Assembly: GCA_036346205.1 (NCBI GenBank)
Contig: JARFJB010001357.1
Span: 510,001-574,000, forward strand
DNA length: 64,000 nt
Origin: Vesta saturnalis
Lineage: Eukaryota > Arthropoda > Insecta > Coleoptera > Lampyridae
Reading direction: 5' to 3'
Part shown: positions 33,296 to 44,780 of the stretch, piece after piece
Numbering within the stretch: position 1 is the first letter of the stretch
Layout: the number at the start of each line of letters is the position of its first letter
Translations under genes and position numbers: made by a program
Notes under the pieces: model-generated
Seen by the model: only the letters and a program-made list of their open reading frames with translations
Database searches by the model: none
Told to the model about the DNA's origin: nothing

Positions 33296-33298
<3 letters not shown>
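32989..33298. mobile_element. 310-bp MITE with CAGKGT...CACCCTG ends
   Basis: Left end CAGTGTAAGGCACAAAAG, right end TTTTTCTGTCACCCTG, flanked by TA. No coding capacity. The termini match the mariner-type elements in this window (CAGGGTG). A (TA)n array follows the right end directly. Confidence 0.55.

Positions 33299-33356
<58 letters not shown>
33299..33356. repeat. (TA)n microsatellite at MITE terminus
   Basis: A pure TA run starting at the MITE's TA target site. Confidence 0.97.
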
Positions 33357-33359
<3 letters not shown>

Positions 33360-33508
33360 CAGTTGATTGATTGAGATTGATTGATTAATTAATTGATTTG
33401 TTTGTGTGTGAGAATGAGCCGAAAGAGAGAGAGGGAGAGAGAGAAACGAGCAAGAGAGAGGTGTGCATGATCAACTTCTATTATAGAAAATGTTCATTAG
33501 TCTATACG

Positions 33509-33522
33509 CCACTAGATGGCGC
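33509..33522 (+). promoter_or_regulatory. CTCF-type motif CCACTAGATGGCGC
   Basis: Fits the CTCF core consensus CCASYAGRKGGCRS at every position. Insect CTCF uses the same core. No nearby gene tells what it would insulate; a chance or repeat-borne origin is possible. Confidence 0.3.
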
Positions 33523-33534
33523 TAAAATCAATTT

Positions 33535-33960
33535 TAACTCAAAGGGGCCAGGGCGTAGACCCTGATACAATTGCACCAAGTGGGCACGATAGGACCCAAG
33601 GGCCAAGAGCTAGTTTCTGCACTTACATATAAGGTTAGGACCCCACACCGTTACCAACCAGGGGGTCGCGACAGGGGTCGAAGGCTCGAGAACAAGTTTT
33701 GAAGATCTACACGTGCCTTACAAGTTGGCATTAGGGCCCCCTTATTTCAAATTTCCCTGCTAAGTGACCGCGACATGGGGCGCAAACCCTAACACAAGGT
33801 CGAAGACCTACATGGTACTTCTTACACTTGTCTTACACGTTAGCATTAGGATCCCCTTATTATAATACTATTTTCAGCCAAGGGGGCCGGGGCGCAGAAG
33901 TAACACAACTTCTTATATCTGTCTTATGAGGTAGCATTAGGGTCTCTTATTAGAACATTG
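33535..33960. repeat. Degenerate tandem repeat, about 120-bp unit
   Basis: Three to four copies sharing GGGGCCRGGGCGYAGA..., YAAGGTCGAAGACCTACA and TTAGCATTAGGRYCCCCTTATT. A related block in the opposite orientation lies at 43080-43320. Confidence 0.55.
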
Positions 33961-34016
33961 TACGCACATGCATTTACCTACCTTCTAGGGGCTAAACTGC
34001 CAAAGAGGCGGCAATT

Positions 34017-34103
34017 ACGGTCTCCCACGTAGCAGGCCCTGGGAAATTTCCAAGGTCAAATGACGTCACAAAAGTGAAAGTTGAGGTGTTGCACTTCTAC
34101 TCG
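34017..34103 (-). repeat. Dispersed repeat, copy 2
   Basis: Inverse of 29017-29125: GGTCTCCCACGTAGCAGGCC ... CACAAAAGTGAAAGTTGAGG. Confidence 0.65.
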
Positions 34104-37100
34104 CAATTAACTTTAATTTACTCAGGTGTTTTACAGTGCGTGGCTCAAACATTTTTGCTTGGGTAAATTTTCTTATACCTATCATGGAATGTGCAAAATG
34201 CATCGAAAAGATTTGCTGTAGATCTTGAAGTAACTAAATTTGCAATTACCCAAACAGCTTTATTTCATTTCAAGAATGGATTCATTTAAACTGTTCATAC
34301 TTGTTTCATTTTAAGATTCTATTTTATGCTTATTTGATATTTTGAACTAGAAATCGCAATCATAATAATATTTTTCTGTTTTACGTTCATAATAATCTTA
34401 TTACGATAAGCAACTCGTCATTTGCGTTTCATACTGTGGATAAAAATGCGCACCTTTATGTATCAAAGATACCAACATTTGGTACAAAAAATTGCCAAAA
34501 TTAGAAAAGATGTGGTGTCGTGAATTACGAATAAATATTCTCCCCTTAAAACAAGGTAATTTGATGAAATTTAATGTTGGGTACTTTTAAATGTACGAAT
34601 ACGTCAAACTTCGTAAATAATAGTTGTAAATAATTTGAATTTCCCTATTAACTTAAAATCAACATTTATCCAAAATTTGCCCTAAAAATGCAAAATAAAC
34701 AAAAGAATATAAGGTGTTTCTTAGTAGACTATTTTTATGAAAAATAACCTACCTATCTTACGTCTTGTGGCAATTTGCATTACCTGACCGCTTCATTACA
34801 ATTAAACTTCAGTTTACTGTGCATAGAAGATACTATCAAAATCTATTTACTTTGACAATACAAAATTAAATTCATTCTAAAATTAACGGATATCTTAACC
34901 AGACTAATGGTTTTCACATTAAAATTTCCCCTATTTTCACTTTCGAATGGATAGTTATGGGTTAATTGAATGTTAACTTTTAATGTAATGAAGGTAATAT
35001 TGAGGTAATCATTTCGCTAGAATAACTGCACGATTTGAAAGGTTTTACATAACTTTACTTTAATTTTTCTGATCTTTACGGTAAAGTTGGTTTTTTATGT
35101 ACCTAATTTAATTAAATTTGTCTTGGAAGTGCTCTAGATATTGATAATGAATACTTTACAGTTTTGTAATTAGTAATTAGTAATTTAAAAAAAAACAAAA
35201 TGGCTATTGTACTTTATTTTACCATCATGTACCTATGCATACCTTTTTTTATAAACAATGTATATATCCAGGTTCGAGGAAAATCATTGCATAACGTTCA
35301 TCGTCTATTTTACATGTGAAACGACTTAATTATGTATGCATGCATTCACTAACCTCTCACCCTACATATTGTTGTGTACGTCGACTCTATCCTATATTTT
35401 ACACCCTATATGTGGGTAGCTCTCTGTTTAACATCATTGTATCCTTAACGTGACACGCCCCCACAATCTGCCATGTAGTTTCTATTGATGAACACTTGCC
35501 ATTGTTTTCATACCCTCTATTTCCTTTAACTATTACTATTGACATTTTTTCTATCAATTATTTTAAACAAATTCAACTACTTTAAAAACAATAGCCGATT
35601 AGAACACGTATAAATGTATTCAATTTGCTGCTATTTACCATATTTTTATCTAACATTCAGCATTTGGTCTTCAAAGTAAAGTAACTAGACTTGGTAATTT
35701 GTATTTGAATTCTATATAGGCTTTGTATTATAAGGCATATATTGAAATACTATATCTGCATAGCCCGAGGGGGTTGAAATGCGACAATATGAAGTATCTA
35801 CGCTCGTTTCCACCACACGCGTTTTAAAGTACACGCTTTCGAATTAATATGTAATGAAAATGCAAATGGACTATAAAATTTATTAATATATTTAAGATGC
35901 TTTTTGAACGTTTCATTGTTAGATAGAGAAGGAGATATAGTTTTAAATGAATTCTAAACAGGAATAAAATGAAAATCTTAACTACATTACGTTTATTAAA
36001 ACAAGTCAGTCTTACTTTTATTAAAAAATTATAATTTTAACACTATCCCATACTTTGTCTTGCTTTAATACGGTATAATTTTTATTCAATTCGTTATATT
36101 TTTTTTTATTATTTTTATTATAAATCATTGATAAAGATGCTAATTGCTACCTAAGAATTTTAATAGTTAATTTAAATTCAATTTTTTTTCAACCTAAACA
36201 TTTAATTGAAATTGTATTATATTAAGATATTTTCATGGTATAGTATTTATGGTGTTTGCATGTGGTATTACATTTTTTTGTAATGGAGCAAAAAAACAAA
36301 ACAAAAAAAAACACATACACACACACTTTCACACATACACACACACGCACGCACCCACCCACACACACACGCGCGCGCACACACGCACGCGCACGCTTTG
36401 TCAAACGTAAAATGGGCTAATAAGTCGATTTAGCGTTAGTGAAGAAAAAGTTGATTGCATAACCTTTTAAACCTATACATGTACATTGGGGCGTTCCATG
36501 AGCAGAGCAAACTTGAAATTTCAGATTTTATTCATACTTCGTCATTTGGCTGTATTCAAGACCCTGTTTAAGCGTAACAAAGGATTATGCAAAAGATCGA
36601 ATATGTTGCAAAACATTGTTAATTAAAATGTTAGATCTCTTTCTTCAAGAACTTTTATCTCGGAATCTATTGATTCTAGGAAATGTTTCATATTAACACG
36701 TTGATGGATTTGACGGTCCGTATAGAAAATGGCGCCCATATTACTACTTACTAAAAATGTTTGCCTTGGCTCTGGGACCCTTATATAATGCGATTTCATC
36801 ATGGTAACGAAACGCTACGACACTAAGTTCTCATGCAGCTCGTTATAATAATTCATTAGGAAAGTTGTCCAGTCAACAACTAAAATGGTTATATTTTTAT
36901 AAATAAAACAACTTTTTATTCGTATAATTTCGTATAATAAGAGAACTACAAACAATGTAAGAAGCATACAAGGAAACTATATGCATGTATATTCATAAAG
37001 AATAATGTAAAACACAACGCATAACACGTAAGTGAAGGAAGTACCGAAAATAAACATACATTATTGGTATACAGTACATCCATAAAGTAATGTATAAATT

Positions 37101-37193
37101 AATTTAAAATTGATGTATTTGTTTCTTAAAACACGTTTGGACACGTCGATTACTATTTTTAACTGTGCATTTTTTAGAATACATTTTTTTAGA
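34104..37193. other. AT-rich intergenic, no gene seen
   Basis: Three kilobases without a supported gene. It holds a mixed (CA)n/(CG)-bearing microsatellite at about 36308-36396 and scattered A/T runs. Frames are short and composition-driven. Confidence 0.5.
36308..36396. repeat. (CA)n/(CG)n mixed microsatellite
   Basis: Imperfect CACACA run with ACGC and CGCGCG interruptions. Confidence 0.9.
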
Positions 37194-39031
37194 CAGGGTG
37201 TCTCATAATAAAAGATATGACCACACTTTAGATTTTTTTTAATGGAACGCCCTGGAGATTATGTCATATTCGGGTTCTACTACAAATTCTAGATATTTTT
37301 GGTATAATGTGCCCTTGGTCTATCTATCTCCGTTTCTGAAATATTGACACTTCAAAAATGATTTAATTATTTTTATTTATTTGTTAAAATTATTTTTTAA
37401 ATGTACTAAAGTAGCTAAACAAACTTAAAGTAATTGTTCAAAATGTGTTCCATGCACAGCTAAACAATGTCCAAGACGGTAAATAAATTCTCTTTGAACA
37501 TTTCTGACAACTTCTGGTGGTATAGCGCGTATTTCTCTTCGGATTATTTCGGTCAGGTCTTCCAAATTGGCAGGTCTATTCATGTAAACCTTAGACTTCA
37601 GGTATCTCCACAAAAAGAAATCTAAGGGATTTAGATCTGGTGACCTTGCAGGCCATTCTGTGGGACCCCGCCTTCCTATCCAACGCGATGGAACATTTCA
37701 TCTAAATACGCACGAACTGGAGCTGCATAGTGAGGTGGGGCCCCGTCCTGCTGGAAAAAAGTTGTTGATTTGGGAAATCTGGTTCTTGTGGGTCCGGGAA
37801 TACAACTATTAGTGCAGGAAGTAATTGCAACTGAAAGAACTCGGGATACACCTGACCGGTTAATGTTTCTTCGAAAAAATAAGGACCTAGTATTCTGTCT
37901 CCAACCAGACCACACCACACATTTAATTTTTGTGGATGTTGTGTGTGCGCCTCCACCATCCAATGGGGGTTGATTGTGGCCCAATACCTGCAATTTTGCC
38001 TATTGACGATACCGTTGAGGCAGAATGTAACTTCGTCCGAAAAGATAATCTTTTTCACAGCATTTTCGTCTTGGTTACAGATATTTTGCATATACTCACA
38101 AAATTCATTACGCCTACCAAAATCATCTTCAGATAACTCTTGAAGCGGAATAACTTTATAAGGGTGATATTTGTTTTTCCAGACGACGTTGTGTACAGTA
38201 GATTTCGATAAAGTTAGGTTTCCAGCCACATGTGATAATGCAATGTGTGGATTTTCTTCTACAGATAATAAAGTATTCAGCCGATCATCTTCACTTACAT
38301 TGGAACGTTCAGATTTTGGCCTACCCCGAACATGACCGAATTCTCCAAATTTCGCTTCCACTCAGCTGACTACACTTTGCGAAATGGGAGGACGATCAGG
38401 ATGAATTTCGTTAAATAAATGAGCTGTTTGTGCTTGAGTGCGGGTCCTATCTTCATATCCAATCATGAAGCGTATCTCAATCTTCTCCCGTTCAGTAAAC
38501 TTTACCATATTTTTGTATCACAAAGCCGGAACAAGTTAGACACTTTCAATAATAACGTCTATCTGACAGTTTTACCAACCAATATAACTACTGTAAAAGT
38601 ACAGTATTGGACAATATTAAAACAACTATAGAAAAATATGAATTTATTTAAATGGGTTTATTGATTTAAGTAAGGGAATATTTCTTTCCGACATAAACGT
38701 TTGTATTATCTGCTGACTTAAATTTATTTCTTATCTGTAATTTTTTGCAGTATGTGGAATATGTTAATAAAATTGTTTGACAAAATTAAAGCAACTAGAC
38801 CTTTAAGCACTGTTAGTACTCTACGTAGAGGATTCTGTAGCGAGTCAAAAAAGGAAAAATTCTCATTTTTCAAGTGTCAATATTTCAGAAACGGAGATAG
38901 ATAGACCAAGGGTATATTATACCAAAAATACCTAGAATTTGCAGTGGAATCCGAAAATGACATAACCTACAGGGCGTTCCATTTAAAAAAAATCGAAAGT
39001 GTGGTCATACCTTTTATTATGAGACACCCTG
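37194..39031 (-). mobile_element. Third mariner-type element
   Basis: TIRs of about 165 bp: CAGGGTGTCTCATAATAAAA at 37194 and its inverse ending GAGACACCCTG at 39031. TA follows on the right; GA lies on the left, probably a mutated TA. Length 1,838 bp. Confidence 0.8.
37425..38508 (-). pseudogene. Mariner-type DDE transposase, broken
   Basis: Starts MVKFTEREKIEIRFMIGYED at 38508. An in-frame TGA near 38364 stands where a Trp is likely (SVVS-stop-VEAKFGEFG). It continues through GRPKSERSNV and VHNVVWKNKYHPYK. Catalytic blocks: IIFSDEVTFCLNG (first Asp), FFQQDGAPPHYAAPVRAYLD (second Asp) and EWPARSPDLNPLDFFLW (third Asp). It ends GTHFEQLL. Frameshifts lie near 37800 and 37700. I count about 41 residues between the last two Asp if the frameshift is bridged. 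Catalytic residues survive but the frame does not. Confidence 0.85.
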
Positions 39032-39160
39032 TATAAAAAAATTGTATTGTAAAAAATGCGCAACTAAAAATACTAATCGACGTGCTCAAACGTTTTTTCA
39101 AGAAACAAATACTTTAATTTTAAATTAATTTATACTTTACTTTATGGACGCACTGTATAA

Positions 39161-40990
39161 TTGATGTACCTACCAGTTATGACCGGTGGTCCTTTGAAAA
39201 ACATTCCAAACAATAATGGGGTCCCCATCGCAGTCTTTGCAATACGTAGTTACCTTCGAAACTTGATTCTTGGTAATCAGACCCTTCTGCTTCTTGTTGT
39301 AACACCCTATACAATATTTGCGAGCCTTATGGGCTTCTCCTTCTTTTTTCATAAAAGAATGTGTATTAATCCGTTTTCTCTTATTTGAAGGACCAGGATT
39401 GTTTTCCTCTTCAGGATTATTGTAGTCAAAGAAAGGAAGAGACTCGATTATTTCTTCTCTAAAGTCGCTAATGTGAATAGCGCTGTCCTTGATTTTGTTT
39501 GTATATAAAGTGTGCATTAACGAGTGATGTCCCCACACAGTAATTCTATTGCAAGCTTCCTATACCACTTTATGGTCTTTCGGCGAGAAGTATTGTAACT
39601 AGCCATTTGGTCACTGAGATCGATCGAGCTCTTACCATCATCGTAATCTATTATTGCACGAGGTTTTTTCATTTCAGCAGTTCTTTTTACAGCCACAGTT
39701 TTATCCGTATGATTTGTAGAGAGAAATAACACATCACGCTTATCTCGCCATTTCATAGCTCATATACCTCATTCGCTCTCTTGACCATATACTTCCCCTA
39801 ATTTTAACTTTTTTGTAGTTACTGCTTTCGGATTGCCCCGTCTGTTAGATCTCAATGTTAGATGTGTTTGATTATCCAATAGAATGTTAGGTAGGTAATT
39901 CTAAGCTGGTATAGTAGTTATCCGTTATGATTATTCTGCCACATCCTAGCAATCGTTTAGAAAGAGCAGTCACAATTTTAGTAGACACAGATACGGTACA
40001 ATACTCGTCTCTCTCCTTGCCAGCGTAAATTCGTATGTTCCACGTGTAAGCTCGACTACAACAAAGCTTGAAGAACTTGATGCCATATTTATGTCTTTTT
40101 TTGTGGAATATACTGCTTTAGTATCAGTCTGCTACGAAGCGGTATGAGACGTTCATCTACACAAATTACTTTTTCAGGAGTATAAACGCCTTGATATGTT
40201 TTGAGGAGTAAATCGAGCAATGGCGAGACTTTATAGATTCTGTTGCCCTGTGGACATTCATTATTATTATTGAAGTGCCAGATTCTTAGCAACAGTTCGA
40301 ATCGTGTACCGGTCATAATTCCAGGAAGTATTGTGCTAAATAACCTTTTTGATTTTGACCAATGGTATCGTAACTTGGCAGTTTCACAAGCCCCATGTAA
40401 GCGATAATTCCTAAGAATTTTTTCATCTCATTTGCATTAGTTGGTTCCCAAGTGTGCAGTCTTGGGCTTGGTCCAACGTCGTCTGTTGTAGTTATAAGCT
40501 GTATAGTGTAAAGGTTCGTCTGATCTACCATCAAATTAATTACATCGTTATTTATGAATAATAAGAAGAAATCAATGGGTTCGCAATCGATTAAGGCCGC
40601 AGCGATTTCTGGCTTGATTTCTGCTTCTTGGTCAAATTCTCGTGAGACGTTGCAGCAGGTTCAGTTGCACTTTCCACGACAGAGCGATGTTGATGGTTCC
40701 TCTGTAACTTCATTACTTGCTATTTCATCTGTTGTTTGTTGACTTGTGATCTCGTTATTAGTTAACTGGTGGCTTTGTCGTCTTGTATCTAACTTAGCTG
40801 ATTTTGCAAATGTGGAACTACATGCTTTCCCTTTTTGCCTCGTTTTTTGCGCTTGCACTATGCAGCTTCTTCTGAAGAAGTAGCAGAATTACTTGCTGTA
40901 AAGTCAAAATCACTGCCATCACTTCCTGAATAAGGCTTCGGTTCGGACTCGGAAAGCTCACAATCTAGGACAAGTGAAAGGTAATGTATC
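39161..40990 (-). pseudogene. piggyBac-like transposase, broken
   Basis: Reading right to left: an acidic N-terminus (about 40870-40980, SESEPKPYSGSDGSDFDF) and GPSPRLHTWEPTNANEMKKF. Next come TGTRFELLLRIWHFNNNNEC and YTPEKVICVDERLIPLRSRL (first catalytic Asp). IIITDNYYTS at about 39920 holds the second, and IIDYDDGKSSIDLSDQMASY the third. KWYRKLAIELL follows, then a C-terminal cysteine-rich domain (ARKYCIGCYNKKQKG, TYCKDCDGDP). All family landmarks are present in order. Stops and frameshifts near 40550, 40320, 40080-39770 and 39540 break it. No TTAA-flanked termini were identified. Confidence 0.85.
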
Positions 40991-41486
40991 TGCATTAATA
41001 TTTTTTTTTATAATGTTTGAATGTAACATATACCGAATTATTTACGGAACATATTGATTACGGTGGGTTAGAATGACAGAATACGCATTGACTGTAGAGT
41101 AAGTGAACAAAGAAACATTCCTTTTAAGCTAGGTAGCACCGTGAAATTTTAAAATTTAAACGTCAAATATGATTGTTTGCGATAGTTATGATATGACGTT
41201 ACACTTAGAAACTTTTAATTGCCATTATCACAGTAAAAGTTTAAAATAATGTGCGATTTAAAATGTAACTTTAATTTTTTTGAAGTGGGCACTTTAACTT
41301 ACACTTTTTTACTCGCGCACGGGGGGATCGTATTTTTTTCACCTGAGAATAAAAAGATTTCATCTGTTATTAATTAGGATCCGTTTTTATCAAAGGAGGT
41401 TGCACAATTATTATTATATATTTTTTTAATCCTATCTACAGATTGTGACCTAATTTATTTATGAATTGGGGGTTGTATTCTAATAA
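40991..41486. other. AT-rich intergenic, no gene seen
   Basis: No supported gene. CTCGCGCACGGGGGGATCGT at 41322 resembles the inverse of a block at about 44516-44535, so it may belong to the palindromic relic. Confidence 0.4.
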
Positions 41487-42149
41487 GGGACCGTAGTCTT
41501 GTAAAACGGGAACCTGTTCGCGGGCTTCTTAATATGTGTTTATTATTATTAAACAGTTATACAACTTCATTTATATTAATAGGAAAGTAGCAATCAGTCC
41601 TCGACATCGCGTTAATTAATGTGTTTACAAATATTTTAAAAATTTGCTGCTGCAACAATATATCGGGGCTTTTAGCTATCACAGGTAAGATTAGCTAGAG
41701 AGATGCAATGCAATTACGAAGCTGTTATAATTAAATTAAATTACTAACTAACGTAGAATAAAATGTCTATCAAACCCTTCGGGTAAACCGTCAACAGCCA
41801 AAACCAAATATATATTTGCGCAAACAGGTTATTTAATATTGTGATGTATGCAGCGAATTGCTTGTGTCCTCTTCTGTCTCATCAGAAATACCTCTGTAAA
41901 AAAAAGGTTTTAGATTTTATAATCAGGTTAAGCATGCATGATGACCGCTTATTAGAGTACTATTTTTAAATTTTCGGGTTTTACCGATAATGGGGTTATC
42001 ATACCATCACATAAGTCTATTTTACATACAAGCTATGCCTTAGCAGAAATACCCCTGTCAAAAAGGAACTTAGATTTATAAACAGGCCCTTAGGGAAGAT
42101 ATTAGAGTGCGGTTACAGCAACAAGTAGCGTACACTATACATAAACCTG

Positions 42150-42500
42150 TAGTGAGAAATTTACTCGAAACAGGTACATTGTGGATAACATTTTTTTTTG
42201 AGTTATGCCAAACGGGGCCTTTGCGATATGAGAAATCTAAGTAAATATAATGACTGGTATAATTATTAACTGACTGTTATCATGTATTTAGCAAGATGAC
42301 GTGGACACGAGTTCTGAAGCTGAAAAACTACATGTTCTATAATCGATGTATTTTCGGTTATTTTTCAAAGATGCGCAAATGTACCTCAAAGTACACAGAC
42401 GGATAAGGGCAAGGACTTTATTACGAAAAGTGTCCAGAAATTCTTTAACAAACATCAAATCTAATCATATAGGCAAAATTTACCGATGCGATGCTTTCAT
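42150..42500 (+). pseudogene. Polinton-type integrase fragment, left arm
   Basis: Broken frames give MTWTRVLKLKN and FFNKHQI-like blocks matching the right-arm copy at 43597-43830. Further from an intact frame than that copy. Confidence 0.6.
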
Positions 42501-42599
42501 ACAGGTAATAATCGCACTAACGGGTTACAGTTAATGTGAAAGTCAATAACGTTTACACATTATCTCTCTCAAGGCGTTAATTGCGGTAAAACCTACGAT

Positions 42600-42827
42600 T
42601 CATCGTTTAGGTAACTGACCCAGGAAAACATTATCCATTGATTTTCGCTGTATGCCTACAGGTATAGTTAGCAGTTTTACTTCGGTCCTTGTAACAGAGT
42701 ATTTTGCTGCAGTTGTTCCTAAGGCTTTATCGCGCGCAATTAGAATGGTGGGATTGATTCGCATACGTCTCACTAGTAAACTAGCCTGCATAATTCGCGT
42801 TTTGTAATCTGAACCGTGCGCCACCAT
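42600..42827 (-). pseudogene. Polinton capsid-type protein fragment, left arm
   Basis: The frame reads SDYKTRIMQASLLVRRMRIN, then LIARDKALGTTAAKYSVTRT and NVFLGQLPKR. It resembles a conserved protein of Polintons (the group often annotated F54H12.2-like), thought to be a virion protein. The exact capsid class is uncertain. Only about 75 residues remain. Confidence 0.55.
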
Positions 42828-43079
42828 TACACTAAAAGTATCTCTTGATCGTACAAATTTAATCTTTAACTCAACACCACTTATGAGAAACTTTTCTTGA
42901 TTAAATAAATTCTAATGCACGTGACCAATCATCTCAATCTGTTTGCTAGTCGCTGCAAGTACTTGACGTTTCGAGACACCGTTATTTGCATGTCTGATAT
43001 GGGTAAAATTTCGCGACGCGAAGCTTTCGGCGAAGGCTGTTTCGGCGACCCCCACTCCAACCCTCCCCGAACATAACCG

Positions 43080-43320
43080 AGATTGTAAAACAGGTGTAGG
43101 GCATCGCAACTTGTTCTCGGGTCTTCGTTGCTTGTCGTGATCGCAACTTGATCGTGGGCCTTCGTGTATTGTCGTGATTCCCTTGGCCGAAAATTAGAAT
43201 CTGTATTATAATAAGGGGCCTAATGCTAACTTGTTAAACAGGTGTAGGGTTGCGCAACTCGTTTTCGGGTCTTAGTCCCTAGTCCCTTGGCGGGAAATTT
43301 GAATTTGTATTTAAGTGTTT
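43080..43320. repeat. Tandem repeat related to 33535-33960, opposite orientation
   Basis: Two units with AAACAGGTGTAGGGYWKCGCAACT...CTCGGGTCTTCGT and AATAAGGGGCCTAATGCTAACTTGT; the inverse of the last occurs near 33720-33755. Confidence 0.5.
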
Positions 43321-43379
43321 ACATTCTGATTGCGCGCGCTAAAGTCTTAGAAATAACTGCAGCAAAATACTCTGTTACT

Positions 43380-43490
43380 AGGTAAGTGTGCTAACTATAC
43401 GTGTGAACATACAGCGAAAATCATTGGATGACGTCTTCCTGGGCCAGTTACCTAAACGATGCATCGAAGGTTTTATAGCAAATAAAGCCT
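43380..43490 (+). pseudogene. Polinton capsid-type fragment, right arm
   Basis: Reads NIQRKSLDDVFLGQLPKRCI and is the inverted copy of 42600-42700. Confidence 0.5.
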
Positions 43491-43596
43491 TGAGAGATAA
43501 TGTGTAAAGGTTATCGACTTTCGCATTAACTGTAACCCCGTTAGTGCGATTCTTGCCTATATGAAAGCATCGTATCGCTAAATTTTGCCTATACGA

Positions 43597-43830
43597 TTAG
43601 ATTTGATGTTTGTTAAAGAATTTATGGACACTTTTTACAATAAAGTCCTTGCCAAAAATACATCGAATACAGAACATATTGTTTTTCAGCTTCAGAACTC
43701 GTGTCCACGTCATCTTGCTAAATACATCAATAACCGTCAGTATATAATTATTCCAGTCATTATATTTACTTAGATTTCTCATATCGCAAAGACCCCGCCT
43801 GTCATAACTCAAAAAGAAAATATTATCCAC
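43597..43830 (-). pseudogene. Polinton-type integrase fragment, right arm
   Basis: Frame of 77 residues: CDMRNLSKYNDWNNYILTVI, then DVFSKMTWTRVLKLKN, then FFNKHQI. The YxLTVIDVFSKxxW block is typical of Polinton integrases between the first and second catalytic Asp. No full catalytic set remains. Confidence 0.7.
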
Positions 43831-44780
43831 ACTGTACCTGTTTTGAGTTTCGAGTGATTATAAAATCTAAAACCGATTTTTTTTTGACAGAGGTATTTCT
43901 GATGAGACAGAAGTTTTATGTATGTAAAATAATATAGAGGCGAAATCTAACTTAAAGAAGAGGACACAGGCAATTCGCTGTATACATCACAATATTAAAT
44001 AACCTGTTTGTGCAAATATATATTTGGTTTTGGCTGTTGGCGGTTTACCCAAAGGGTTTGATAGACATTTTATTCTAAGTTAGTTAGTAATTTAATTTAA
44101 TTATAACAGCTTCGCAAACCGCCAACAGCCAAAACCAAATATATATTTGCACAAACAGGTTATTTAATATTGTGATGTATACAGCGAATTGCCTGTGTCC
44201 TCTTCTTTAAGCATTGCTTCTCTCTAACTAATCTTGCCCGTGATGGCTAAAAGGACCGATATATACATGTACGTAAAATATGCACGGTCTGTATTATTAT
44301 TGTTTACGTCCAATTGCGAAATCCTACATTCACTTTTGTATTAATTTGTATTAATTAACTGATTACGAAATACTTATTAACTGTTTTATTATCATTACAT
44401 AGAATTTAATAGCGCATTTAAAAATCAATTGTATTTGTTATCTTTATCTTGATTAGCTTCTTTAGTATCATGAAATAATCTAATTGTTTATTAGGTTTAC
44501 AAAATAGATCAAAATACGATCCCCACGTGGGCTTATAAAAAGAGCGCTATTGCATCAGGGTAGAAATGATTATTATTATTTCATCTAATATTTAATTTAG
44601 ACCTTAATGTTTCGTTGCAGCAGCAAATTTAATAATATTTGTAAACACATTAATTAACGAAATGTCGACGACTGATTGCTACTTTCCTATTAATATAAAT
44701 GAAATTGTTTAACTTAATAATAATAAACACATATTAAGAAGCCTCCGAACAGATTCTCGTTTTACAAGACTACGGTCCCC

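Larger units (their letters stand above)
41487..44780. repeat. Imperfect palindrome made of Polinton relic sequence
   Basis: The left arm 41487-42740 is the inverse of the right arm 43327-44780 (for example GGACCGTAGTCTTGTAAAAC on the left and GTTTTACAAGACTACGGTCC on the right; AGCAATCAGT and ACTGATTGCT). The spacer of about 590 bases holds the related 120-bp repeat. A third copy of AAACCAAATATATATTTGC... lies at 44115-44212. Both arms carry the same integrase and capsid-type fragments, so the palindrome is an inverted duplication of a dead Polinton piece. Confidence 0.75.

Noticed and set aside
36222..36404. 60-codon Cys/Val-rich minus-strand frame
   Set aside because: Arises from the CA/CG microsatellite.
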